Origin: Draconibacterium orientale | GTDB lineage: Bacteria > Bacteroidota > Bacteroidia > Bacteroidales > UBA1556 | Assembly: GCA_022736595.1 (NCBI GenBank) | Contig: DZDC01000038.1 | Span: 1-20,559 of the forward strand | Reading direction: 5' to 3' | Length of the DNA: 20,559 nt | Shown here: piece by piece, positions 13,764 through 20,559 of the stretch | How positions within the stretch are numbered: the stretch's first letter is position 1 | Layout: each line of letters opens with the position of its first letter | Position numbers and translations under genes: made by a program | Notes under the pieces: model-generated | Told to the model about the DNA's origin: nothing | Databases searched by the model: none | What the model saw: only the letters and a program-made list of their open reading frames with translations

Positions 13764-14774
13764 TTAGGCTTTTTTAAAATATTGTTGAAGCTGAGCTGTT
13801 AACGCTATTTTTCGGTTTTCGGAGGCAAAACTCACCTCAATGGCATTGAGAGCAGTTTGATAAATCTGGGCTTCATTCATTTCCAAAGCTTGGGCTACGG
13901 CCAGATAATTGTCGGTTAAATATCCACCAAAATAGGCGGGATCGTCTGAATTAACAGTGGCTTTTAAGTTCAATTGCAGCATCTTTTTCAAAGGATGGTC
14001 TTCCATATTTTGGATAACGCAGAGCTTTAAATTGCTTAATGGACAAAGGGTTAGCCCGATTTCTTTTTCTGCCAAAACCTTTATGAGGGCTTCATCTTTC
14101 ATGGAATTGTTGCCATGGTCGAGGCGGTGGATTTTAAGGAGCTCCAAGCTTTTCCAAATATACTCAGGAGGGCCTTCTTCTCCGGCATGGGCAACGGTTT
14201 TCAGTCCCAAACTGTGGGCATATTCAAATACGCGTTCAAATTTTTCGGGTGGATTTCCCAATTCCGAACTGTCCAAGCCCACGGCTTCAAACTGTAGGCG
14301 ATAGGGCAGGGCTTGCTCCAAAACTTTAAAGGCTTCTTCTTCTGAAAGATGCCGCAAAAAGCTTAAGATGAGCACGGTGCTGAGGTTCCATTGATTGAGG
14401 GCATAGTTTCGGGCCTTGCTGATGCCAGTCATTACTGTGGAAAGGTCGATGCCTCGTTGCGTATGACTTTGTGGGTCAAACATCATCTCCGCATGCTGGA
14501 TGTTTTCGTCATGAGCTCGCTGAAGGTAGGCCAGTGTAAGCTCATAAAAATCGTTCTCTGTCACCAAAACTTGGCAGCCTGCGTAATAGATGTCTAAAAA
14601 ATCCTGAAGATTGGTGAATTGGTAAGCCGCCTTTATTTCTTCGATGCTCTGGTAGGGTAGCGAAATAGTGTTACGTTGGGCCAATTGAAGCATCATATCG
14701 GCTTCCATACTGCCCTCAAGGTGGAGGTGTAACTCCACCTTGGGCATGTTTTGGATAAAAGTTTCGTTTTTCAT
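13764..14774 (-). CDS. Adenine deaminase-like enzyme of the adenosine deaminase family
   Basis: A 336-residue metal-dependent TIM-barrel deaminase. Metal ligands and catalytic residues are all present: H16 and H18 (VELHLHLEGS), H196 and E199 (VAHAGEE), H220 (RLDHGNN), D277 and D278 (SDDPAYFGG). The first motif reads HLHLEG, whereas true adenosine deaminases usually have HLDG, with the Asp contacting the ribose. With FDPQSHTQRG (99-108), ILSFLRHLSEE (135-145) and GPPEYIW (201-207), it looks more like the adenine deaminase (ADE) subfamily that converts adenine to hypoxanthine. Other purine deaminases with the same motif, such as aminodeoxyfutalosine deaminase, are not excluded. It sits 4 bp after the S46 peptidase gene and 4 bp before tsaB. 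No signal peptide, so cytosolic. Confidence 0.9.
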   Translation of the reverse strand: MKNETFIQNMPKVELHLHLEGSMEADMMLQLAQRNTISLPYQSIEEIKAAYQFTNLQDFLDIYYAGCQVLVTENDFYELTLAYLQRAHDENIQHAEMMFDPQSHTQRGIDLSTVMTGISKARNYALNQWNLSTVLILSFLRHLSEEEAFKVLEQALPYRLQFEAVGLDSSELGNPPEKFERVFEYAHSLGLKTVAHAGEEGPPEYIWKSLELLKIHRLDHGNNSMKDEALIKVLAEKEIGLTLCPLSNLKLCVIQNMEDHPLKKMLQLNLKATVNSDDPAYFGGYLTDNYLAVAQALEMNEAQIYQTALNAIEVSFASENRKIALTAQLQQYFKKA

Positions 14775-14778
14775 CAGA

Positions 14779-17004
14779 TTATTGTACCAGTACCATTTCG
14801 TCGATGAGGTGTTTTGAATTTCCTAACTTATCGATGATAAAAAGGACATAACGAATATCGACATTGATGGTTCGTTGAATATTTTGTTCATAGAAAATAT
14901 CGCCACTCATGGCCTCCCAGTTACCGTCAAAGGCAATACCAATAAGGTTTCCTTGGGCATCCATCACAGGGCTACCGCTATTGCCACCGGTAATATCGTT
15001 GGTAGTGAGGAAGCAGGTGTGCATGGTGCCATCTTTGTCGGCATAGGGTCCAAAATCTTTATTTTTATACAATTCTTTAAGTTTTGCAGGAACCACAAAT
15101 TCTGGATTGTTGGCATCTTCTTTGGCCATCAGTCCGTCCAAAGTGGTAAAGTAGTTGTATTCCACCGCATCGGCAGGGGCATAGTCTTTCACTTGGCCAT
15201 AGGTCATTCGCAAAGTACTGTTGGCATTGGGATAGAATTTCTTTTCGGGCATCATTTGGCGCAATCCATCCACAAATAATCGACGACCTTCGTCCAACAT
15301 AAGATCGTTTTCTTCCATGGCTCCGTACACCTCACGAATGCTGTTCACCATGGCTAGCGTAAGTTCAAATCCTGGGTCAGCAGCAAGGCTTTTGTAATTG
15401 GGCTTGTCCAAAAATGCTTTTAAACGTGAGGGATCGGTAAGGATGGATTTAGAATAAATCACTTGAGCATAGTTTTCAATTTTGCCTTTATATTTTTTGT
15501 TGATCTGGTCGATGATGTACTTTTTATTTTCTTTTTTGTCGAGGCTGTAAGCGGTGTAATCGTGTGCCACATTTTCAAAATACATTCCCAAAAGGGCTAC
15601 GAACAAATCTTGGTCGGTGGAGGCGTTGATGTCTTTGAAATGGGCAGTCGATTCGGCCTGAAGGTTGGCTGCTTCGGCTTCAATTTCTTTCCATAATTCG
15701 GCTTTGGTGGCTTTGTCGGCACTCTGATACTGTTGCAGCATCATGTAAATATTAAAGAAACTAAAGCCGTAATAGATTTGTTCCGGACCTTGAAATATGG
15801 CTTCCTCCAAATAAGTCAAAGGTAGCGCATAGGGTTTGTTTTTCTCATAACCTTGTTCGATGAGTTTCAGTGCATTTCCGTATTTTTCAAAGCGTTGGTT
15901 GTCGGCAGCAGCCCATTGAAGGTATTGTTGTTCGAGGGCTAACTTTTTGTCGAGCACCTTATTGTTTTTAAGACCCTTGGTTTGACCAATAAAATATTTC
16001 CAATAATTGGCAGTTTGGGCGTATTTGGCTGCGTACTGAATGCGTACTGCGGGATCGGTATCCATGTGCATCTTCATGGTTTTCAGTTTTTTGTCGCGAA
16101 TATCAACAATACTTTGGTTGGTAATTTCCAACGCTTCTTTGATGCCATAGCTGCTCAAATAGCGGTCGGTGGTACCGGGGTAACCCCAAATCATGGCGTA
16201 ATCGTCTTTTTGAACGCCTTTAAGCGAAACAGGAATTACGTGTTTAGGTTTGTAAGGTACGTTGTCTTTATGGAAGGGAGCATTGCTACCATCGGCGGCG
16301 GTATAAATGCGGAACATGCTGAAGTCGCCGGTATGACGTGGCCACATCCAATTGTCGGTATCGCCACCAAACTTTCCAATACTTTCGGGGGGTGCAGCTA
16401 CCAAACGCACATCGCCAAATTGATGATATACAAACATATAGTATTCGTTTCCATTAAAAAACGACTTGATGTCGAGATGGTAAATATTGTCGGGATTGTA
16501 TTTGGCTTGGAGAGCAGCAATTCTACGACGAACGATGATTTGACGGTCGGCTTCGGTGGTTTTATCGTTCACACTGTCCAACACTTCGGCGGTGACATCG
16601 GCCATATAGTTGAGAATGTAAGCTGTAACGCCTTCCACAGGCAATTCATCACTGAGTTGTTGCGCCCAAAAACCATCGGTTAGATAGTCGTGGTCGGTGG
16701 TGGAATGTTGCTGAATGGTTTCGTAACCGCAGTGGTGATTGGTAAGAAACATTCCTTTGTCGCTCACAATTTCACCTGTACAGAAAAATCCCATACTCAC
16801 AATGCCATCCTTCAAGCTGGAGTGGTTAATATCGTAAAGCTCTTTGGCACTGAGTCTTAAACCATATTTTTGCATATCGGTGTGGTTGAGGCGTTCCACC
16901 AACATCGGAAGCCACATGCCTTCATCAGGTCGTGCGGGATTTTTTGCCAAAAGGCTAAATTGGAACAGTACTAAACTAAGTACAACGAGTAGGGATTTTT
17001 TCAT
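14779..17004 (-). CDS. S46 family dipeptidyl-peptidase, DPP7-type
   Basis: A 741-residue exported serine peptidase that removes dipeptides from free N-termini in the periplasm. A signal peptide (1-20, KKSLLVVLSLVLFQFSLLA) precedes the mature start near PDEGMWLPML. The chymotrypsin-like triad is H91 (LTNHHCGYE), D227 (WPRHTGDFS) and S676 (TGGNSGSPV). The helical insert lies between the two half-barrels. FDGNWE places Gly694 18 residues after the Ser, the position where DPP11 enzymes (Asp/Glu specific) have Arg and DPP7 enzymes (hydrophobic P1) have Gly. Length matches the family (about 710-740). AGGAG lies 8 nt before the ATG. It follows gpsA by 78 bp and precedes the deaminase by 4 bp. Confidence 0.95.
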   Translation of the reverse strand: MKKSLLVVLSLVLFQFSLLAKNPARPDEGMWLPMLVERLNHTDMQKYGLRLSAKELYDINHSSLKDGIVSMGFFCTGEIVSDKGMFLTNHHCGYETIQQHSTTDHDYLTDGFWAQQLSDELPVEGVTAYILNYMADVTAEVLDSVNDKTTEADRQIIVRRRIAALQAKYNPDNIYHLDIKSFFNGNEYYMFVYHQFGDVRLVAAPPESIGKFGGDTDNWMWPRHTGDFSMFRIYTAADGSNAPFHKDNVPYKPKHVIPVSLKGVQKDDYAMIWGYPGTTDRYLSSYGIKEALEITNQSIVDIRDKKLKTMKMHMDTDPAVRIQYAAKYAQTANYWKYFIGQTKGLKNNKVLDKKLALEQQYLQWAAADNQRFEKYGNALKLIEQGYEKNKPYALPLTYLEEAIFQGPEQIYYGFSFFNIYMMLQQYQSADKATKAELWKEIEAEAANLQAESTAHFKDINASTDQDLFVALLGMYFENVAHDYTAYSLDKKENKKYIIDQINKKYKGKIENYAQVIYSKSILTDPSRLKAFLDKPNYKSLAADPGFELTLAMVNSIREVYGAMEENDLMLDEGRRLFVDGLRQMMPEKKFYPNANSTLRMTYGQVKDYAPADAVEYNYFTTLDGLMAKEDANNPEFVVPAKLKELYKNKDFGPYADKDGTMHTCFLTTNDITGGNSGSPVMDAQGNLIGIAFDGNWEAMSGDIFYEQNIQRTINVDIRYVLFIIDKLGNSKHLIDEMVLVQ

Positions 17005-17012
17005 TTTTTGAT

Positions 17013-17017
17013 CTCCT
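17013..17017 (-). promoter_or_regulatory. Shine-Dalgarno site of the S46 peptidase gene
   Basis: AGGAG on the minus strand lies 8 nt before the ATG at 17004. It is one of two clear sites in a window where most genes lack one. It suggests independent, efficient translation after the 78-bp gap from gpsA. An imperfect TAATTTCA further upstream is too weak to call as a promoter. Confidence 0.6.
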
Positions 17018-17082
17018 ATTTTGAATTAGTAAATTGAAATTACGGTGATACTTATGTTTTTAAATAATTAAGCAAGCTGCAA

Positions 17083-18078
17083 CTAATTTAGTTTGTCGCT
17101 TAAAAGGCGCATTTCGACCACCGGACTGTAGCCTTCGTAAAGAATATTGAAAACGGCTTCAGAAATAGGCATATACACTTGATGTTCTTTGTTGATTTCG
17201 ACCAAACATTTTACGGCATAATAACCCTCTGCCACCATTTTCATTTCGGACATAGTGGATTTAACAGAATATCCTCGGCCAATGTAGGTGCCAAAGGTTC
17301 GGTTGCGGCTAAAGTTGGAATAGGCTGTTACCAGCAAATCGCCCACATATTCGGTGTCCATAACCTTACGATATTGGGGAAAAACGACCTCTAGAAAACG
17401 TCGAATTTCGCGCATGGCATTTACAATGAGTACCGCTTGAAAGTTGTCGCCATAGCCCAACCCAATGCATATTCCGTTGGCAATGGCGAAAATATTTTTG
17501 AGCACCGCTGCATATTCGGTTCCAGCAATGTCGGTGGAAGTTTTCATCTTCATAAACCAAGTGCTGAACATTTCGGCCATAAATTTGGCGCGCTCTTCAT
17601 CTAGAAAGGCAATGGTAAGAAAACTAAGTTTTTGCATGGCCACTTCTTCGGCATGGCAAGGGCCAGCGATAATGCCAATATCGTTGAATTTAACGTCGTA
17701 TTGGGTGTGGAAGTAGTTGGCAACAATCTGATTGTGCTGAGGTACAATACCTTTGATAGCCGAAATAAGAATTTTATTGCTAAAGTCAGTGATGCCTGCT
17801 TTTTGTAAAGCGTCGTGCAAAAAGGCTGAAGGAATGGCAAAAATAAGGATGTCGTACTGTTCCACCACCTTTTTGAGGTCGGTACTGATATCTAGTTTTT
17901 CGGCGTTGAGCTCGGCATATTGCAGGTAGAAAGGATTGCGTCCTTTTTCCAAAACCGAAAGCTTGGTATCCTCGTTACGAACCCACCAACCCAGACGGTC
18001 GAGGTTGTGCCCCAATAGTTTTACTAAGGCCGTTCCCCAGCTTCCAGATCCTATGACAGCTACTTTTTTGTCGATCAT
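17083..18078 (-). CDS. gpsA: NAD(P)H-dependent glycerol-3-phosphate dehydrogenase
   Basis: A 331-residue cytosolic enzyme that reduces dihydroxyacetone phosphate to sn-glycerol 3-phosphate, the backbone for phospholipids. The N-terminal Rossmann domain has VIGSGSWGTAL (8-18). SAIKG (106-110), AGPCHAEE (138-145) and the catalytic lysine K194 in AVLKNIFAIANG (191-202) follow. SRNRTFG (257-263) is the substrate-binding arginine motif. Length is normal. The ATG lies 6 bp after the stop of the M28 peptidase gene, so the two are probably cotranscribed. No ribosome binding site is seen. Confidence 0.96.
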   Translation of the reverse strand: MIDKKVAVIGSGSWGTALVKLLGHNLDRLGWWVRNEDTKLSVLEKGRNPFYLQYAELNAEKLDISTDLKKVVEQYDILIFAIPSAFLHDALQKAGITDFSNKILISAIKGIVPQHNQIVANYFHTQYDVKFNDIGIIAGPCHAEEVAMQKLSFLTIAFLDEERAKFMAEMFSTWFMKMKTSTDIAGTEYAAVLKNIFAIANGICIGLGYGDNFQAVLIVNAMREIRRFLEVVFPQYRKVMDTEYVGDLLVTAYSNFSRNRTFGTYIGRGYSVKSTMSEMKMVAEGYYAVKCLVEINKEHQVYMPISEAVFNILYEGYSPVVEMRLLSDKLN

Positions 18079-18084
18079 TTATGG

Positions 18085-19752
18085 TTAAAACTGTAGTTTG
18101 AATTGCTTCGGTTTCCCGTTACGCAAAACTACAACTTTTGTTTTATCTCCAACCTTAATATTTCGCAATGCTTTCATATAATCTGGCATGTCTTTTATTT
18201 CCACATCTCCAAGCTTAATGATGATGTCGCCGGTTTGTAAACCAGCCTTTTGTGCGGGCTTGTCTTGGATCACCGATCCCACACCCACACCAGGAACTTC
18301 GGAGCTAAAGTCGGGCACGATACCTAAAGTAACTCCATTTTTGTAACTTCTTGATTTTCCTTGGTCTTCGTCCTTGGTTTTAGCAAAAGTTAGTTTTTCG
18401 TATTTTTGAAGCTTTCCCATCAAATCGGTGGCAAAGGCCAAAACATCCATTTCGCCTTGGAGGTTTATTTTTTCAATATCGTCGTCGGGAGTGTGGTAAT
18501 CGTTATGAAGCCCGGTGAAGAAAAAGAGTACGGGAACTTCTTGTTGGTAGAAACTCATTTGGTCCGATCCACCCACTCCTGAAGCTGACTTTTTGATAGT
18601 TAAGCCATGATTTGGAGTTTGAGCAATGAGGGTATCCCATTCGGTGGCAGTACCGGTGCCGATGAGGGTCAGAACTTTCTTGGTGCTATCAAGGCGTCCT
18701 AGCATATCAAAATTGATCATGGCCAGGGTTTTTTCTTTTGAAAAATAGTTGCTTTTAACAAAAGCATTGGAACCCAAAAGTCCCTTTTCTTCTCCCGAGA
18801 AAGCTAAGAATAAAATATTGTAATTCAAATTGTTGATGCTGGAAAAATAACGAGCCATTTCCATCACACCAGCCACTCCCGAGGCGTTGTCGTCGGCTCC
18901 ATTATGCACTTTAGGTTCGCCTTTGTAGCGTGATGTTTCGCCCCCCATGCCTAAATGGTCGTAATGGGCGCCCAGGATGAGGGTTTTTGCAGCTCCACGA
19001 TCCATATATCCTGCCACATTATAGGCTTTCTTGGTGATTTTTTGAAGATTAATCTCCAGCGATAATTCCATTTGCTGAGCAGGTTGAAGGTTATGAAAAT
19101 CGTTGGACATCACCACCACCACAGGGATGTCGCTTCTGTCGGCACGATTGCTCATGCGGGCTCTGGGATCGGTAAAATCGGGATCGTTGTTCACAAATAT
19201 TACCGCTTTCGCTCCCAAACTGATGGCCATATCAATTTTGCCATCCATGCTGGCCTCTGCTGCATATTTTCCTGCTTTATCAAATCCCTTGGGTGCTGAA
19301 AGCTCAATAATAAAGGCTTTTCCGCTGAGATCGGTGAGTTTTGCATAATCGTTGGTGCTGCCATCAGCGGTTTTAATTCCGAAGCCAACATAAATGGCCG
19401 CTCCTTTGTAAGTGCCATTAGCCGAACGACTTATAGGGTAAAAGTCGGAACCTGCTTTTAAATTTTTATCGCCAAATGCTAACGTGGTGCCTTGGCTATA
19501 ATCGATGCCATCCTTGAATTCAAACCATTGCATATAGGATCCATCGAAATAGGGTTTTAGCCCAAGTTTTTTAAACTCTTGCACCAAATAATCGCGGCTT
19601 TTGAGCTCTTCCACGGCTCCTGCTTCACGACCCATCATGCTATCGTGGGATAGAACAGCAATTTGTTGGTAAACGTATTTTGAATCAAGAGTTTGACTGT
19701 GAGCAAAATAAAAGGATGATACTATAAAAAGTGTAAAAAGTAGTTTGATCAT
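18085..19752 (-). CDS. Secreted M28 family zinc aminopeptidase with PA insert and C-terminal PDZ domain
   Basis: A 555-residue exported metallopeptidase. Signal peptide: MIKLLFTLFIVSSFYFAHS (1-19). Residues about 85-235 look like a protease-associated (PA) domain inserted in the M28 fold. The two-zinc site is complete: H263 (GAHYDHLG), D287 (NGADDNASG), E321 and E322 (FSGEEKG), D349 (INFDMLGR) and H420 (DYHTPDD). A PDZ domain follows at about 473-555 (GVGVGSVIQDKPAQKAGLQ and GDIIIKLGD). It should cleave N-terminal residues from peptides in the periplasm or outside. The frame is open 29 codons further upstream, but that extension has no signal peptide logic and crosses the promoter, so ATG 19752 is chosen. 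It heads the unit M28-gpsA. Confidence 0.93.
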   Translation of the reverse strand: MIKLLFTLFIVSSFYFAHSQTLDSKYVYQQIAVLSHDSMMGREAGAVEELKSRDYLVQEFKKLGLKPYFDGSYMQWFEFKDGIDYSQGTTLAFGDKNLKAGSDFYPISRSANGTYKGAAIYVGFGIKTADGSTNDYAKLTDLSGKAFIIELSAPKGFDKAGKYAAEASMDGKIDMAISLGAKAVIFVNNDPDFTDPRARMSNRADRSDIPVVVVMSNDFHNLQPAQQMELSLEINLQKITKKAYNVAGYMDRGAAKTLILGAHYDHLGMGGETSRYKGEPKVHNGADDNASGVAGVMEMARYFSSINNLNYNILFLAFSGEEKGLLGSNAFVKSNYFSKEKTLAMINFDMLGRLDSTKKVLTLIGTGTATEWDTLIAQTPNHGLTIKKSASGVGGSDQMSFYQQEVPVLFFFTGLHNDYHTPDDDIEKINLQGEMDVLAFATDLMGKLQKYEKLTFAKTKDEDQGKSRSYKNGVTLGIVPDFSSEVPGVGVGSVIQDKPAQKAGLQTGDIIIKLGDVEIKDMPDYMKALRNIKVGDKTKVVVLRNGKPKQFKLQF

Positions 19753-19809
19753 AATAGATGGTTTTAGTAGGTTTGAAATGAATTGGGTGTTTTTATGAAC
19801 TTTAGAGGG

Positions 19810-19817
19810 CAAAATTA
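19810..19817 (-). promoter_or_regulatory. Putative -7 element (TAATTTTG) of the M28 peptidase-gpsA unit
   Basis: TAATTTTG on the minus strand matches TAnnTTTG and lies about 57 bp upstream of the ATG at 19752, giving a leader of about 50 nt. The -33 element is not clear (GTG at the right distance). It supports the shorter start for the M28 protein, since the longer frame would begin upstream of it. Confidence 0.45.
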
Positions 19818-19881
19818 AAATTAAAAAGCGTGCTATCACTCACTAATTATTGGTAAAAATGTGCGATTTAACAGGGTAAAT

Positions 19882-20442
19882 TTAGTCTTCAGCAACTTCT
19901 TGGTTTCGCTTTGCTTTTAGAATCAATCGATTTTGATTCCTTTTAAAAGCGATGAATATGAGTACAAAACTAAAAGCGAGGAAGAACCATTTCAAAAAGG
20001 TAGCTATCGAAACCGACTCAACGCGAATGCTAACGATTTGTGGGTAATCGTACACCATGATTCGGAAGTAATAATTTTCAATAAGGTCGGCAAGGAAAGC
20101 AAACCAAGGAATAAAAATCCAGAAATTGAGGGTTATTGGTTTGATGATTCGTACTAAAATTCCCATTATAAGACCACTATAAATAAAAGGATACAGGAAA
20201 TCGCGAAACTGATATTTTAAATAGAGCATACGGCCTTCGGGTCCAAAGGCTGTTAAAGTGGATTCAATGGAGTGGTTGCTGTGCCAAAAATTCAAATCGG
20301 GTGGAAGGAAACCTCCTGAGATTTTATAAATATGCCAAAAGCCACCTTCACCAAAATACATCCATACGCTAAATCCAACCCAAGTAAGAAAGAGCACAAT
20401 CATGAAAAAGGTAGAAAAAAGTTTCTTTAATTGACGCATCAT
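19882..20442 (-). CDS. Membrane protein of unknown function (four predicted helices)
   Basis: A 186-residue protein not assigned to a family. Hydrophobic segments lie at about 8-29, 79-98, 102-120 and 144-164. A longer loop between helices 1 and 2 (about 30-78) contains FGEGGFWHIY and PDLNFWHSNHS and is probably extracytoplasmic. The C-terminus is positively charged (AFKRNQNRLILKAKRNQ). A frame 13 codons longer is open, but it would begin upstream of the TAnnTTTG element at 20459, so the ATG at 20442 (or the next one at 20439) is taken as the start. The gene ends 129 bp before the M28 peptidase start and is probably monocistronic. Confidence 0.75.
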   Translation of the reverse strand: MMRQLKKLFSTFFMIVLFLTWVGFSVWMYFGEGGFWHIYKISGGFLPPDLNFWHSNHSIESTLTAFGPEGRMLYLKYQFRDFLYPFIYSGLIMGILVRIIKPITLNFWIFIPWFAFLADLIENYYFRIMVYDYPQIVSIRVESVSIATFLKWFFLAFSFVLIFIAFKRNQNRLILKAKRNQEVAED

Positions 20443-20458
20443 GCTGATTAGTTTGAGG

Positions 20459-20466
20459 CAAAGATA
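20459..20466 (-). promoter_or_regulatory. Putative -7 element (TATCTTTG) of the 186-residue membrane protein gene
   Basis: TATCTTTG on the minus strand matches TAnnTTTG, with T-rich sequence but no TTG at the -33 distance. The transcript would start near 20452-20454, leaving only about 10 nt before the ATG at 20442, so the mRNA would be nearly leaderless. Confidence 0.42.
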
Positions 20467-20485
20467 AACTTTAAAACACATTCTT

Positions 20486-20508
20486 AAAAAAAAATGATAG
20501 TTTTATCA
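20486..20508 (-). terminator. Possible weak terminator of a gene beyond the right edge
   Basis: On the minus strand TGATA-AAAC-TATCA (20495-20508) is followed by nine T residues (20486-20494). The stem is short and A/T-rich. A minus-strand frame entering from the right edge stops at about 20527-20529 (tail YLEKLLVMK), which could be the gene it terminates. Confidence 0.3.
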
Positions 20509-20559
20509 GGGCAAACGCATGAGTTTTTTACTTCATGACTAATAATTTTTCAAGATAGC

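Noticed and set aside
15982..16683. 233-codon plus-strand open frame opposite the S46 peptidase gene
   Set aside because: It is a shadow of the peptidase gene. The opposite strand has a full catalytic triad and signal peptide, and this frame has no recognisable domain.
20495..20540. Bulged palindrome CATGAAGT...ACTCATG near the right edge
   Set aside because: It is short, bulged and overlaps the apparent end of a gene beyond the edge. This is not enough to call a site.
1..20559. CRISPR array, tRNA, rRNA, prophage or toxin-antitoxin genes
   Set aside because: I looked for these and saw no regularly spaced repeats, cloverleaf sequences, integrase or transposase genes, or small toxin-antitoxin pairs.

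Overview
The window is chromosomal DNA from a low-GC member of the Bacteroidota, probably of the Flavobacteriales or a nearby order. Three signs support this. A secreted protein carries a gliding-motility-type C-terminal domain (type IX secretion, type B sorting). An S46 dipeptidyl-peptidase is present. Several genes are preceded by the Bacteroidota -7 promoter element TAnnTTTG, and most starts lack a Shine-Dalgarno sequence. No tRNA, rRNA, CRISPR array, insertion sequence or phage gene was seen.

Region 1 (1-5300) is the edge of a surface-polysaccharide locus. On the + strand are the tail of an unidentified gene and a SAM-dependent methyltransferase. Converging on them is a tightly overlapped minus-strand operon: asnB-type amidotransferase, GT4 glycosyltransferase, then Wzx-type flippase. 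It is driven by a near-consensus promoter (TTTTG, 19 bp, TACATTTG). The operon could decorate, extend and export a lipid-linked glycan.

Region 2 (5333-6917) is a minus-strand pair: a small four-helix membrane protein of unknown function followed by an MFS permease. Region 3 (7119-10233, + strand) holds a T9SS type B secreted beta-propeller/Ig-like protein and a second GT4 glycosyltransferase.

Region 4 (10271-12406) is rpsA (ribosomal protein S1, six S1 domains). It has its own promoter, a leader of about 80 nt with two small hairpins, and a strong intrinsic terminator. Region 5 (about 12407-13063) is a gene-free stretch of about 650 bp. It is rich in inverted repeats and contains two diverged, oppositely oriented copies of a REP-like palindromic repeat. 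It is the least explained part of the window.

Region 6 (13064-20442) is a minus-strand block: a hypothetical membrane protein, a secreted M28 aminopeptidase with a PDZ domain, gpsA, a secreted S46 dipeptidyl-peptidase with the DPP7-type glycine, an adenine-deaminase-like purine deaminase, and tsaB. Spacing is 4-6 bp except before the S46 gene (78 bp) and before the M28 gene (129 bp). The two exported peptidases suggest peptide scavenging. gpsA (phospholipid precursor), tsaB (tRNA t6A) and the deaminase (purine salvage) are housekeeping genes.

Several open reading frames extend upstream of the likely true start. The starts given for the methyltransferase, the MFS permease, rpsA, the M28 peptidase and the 186-residue membrane protein were chosen from overlaps, promoter position, ribosome binding site or signal peptide.
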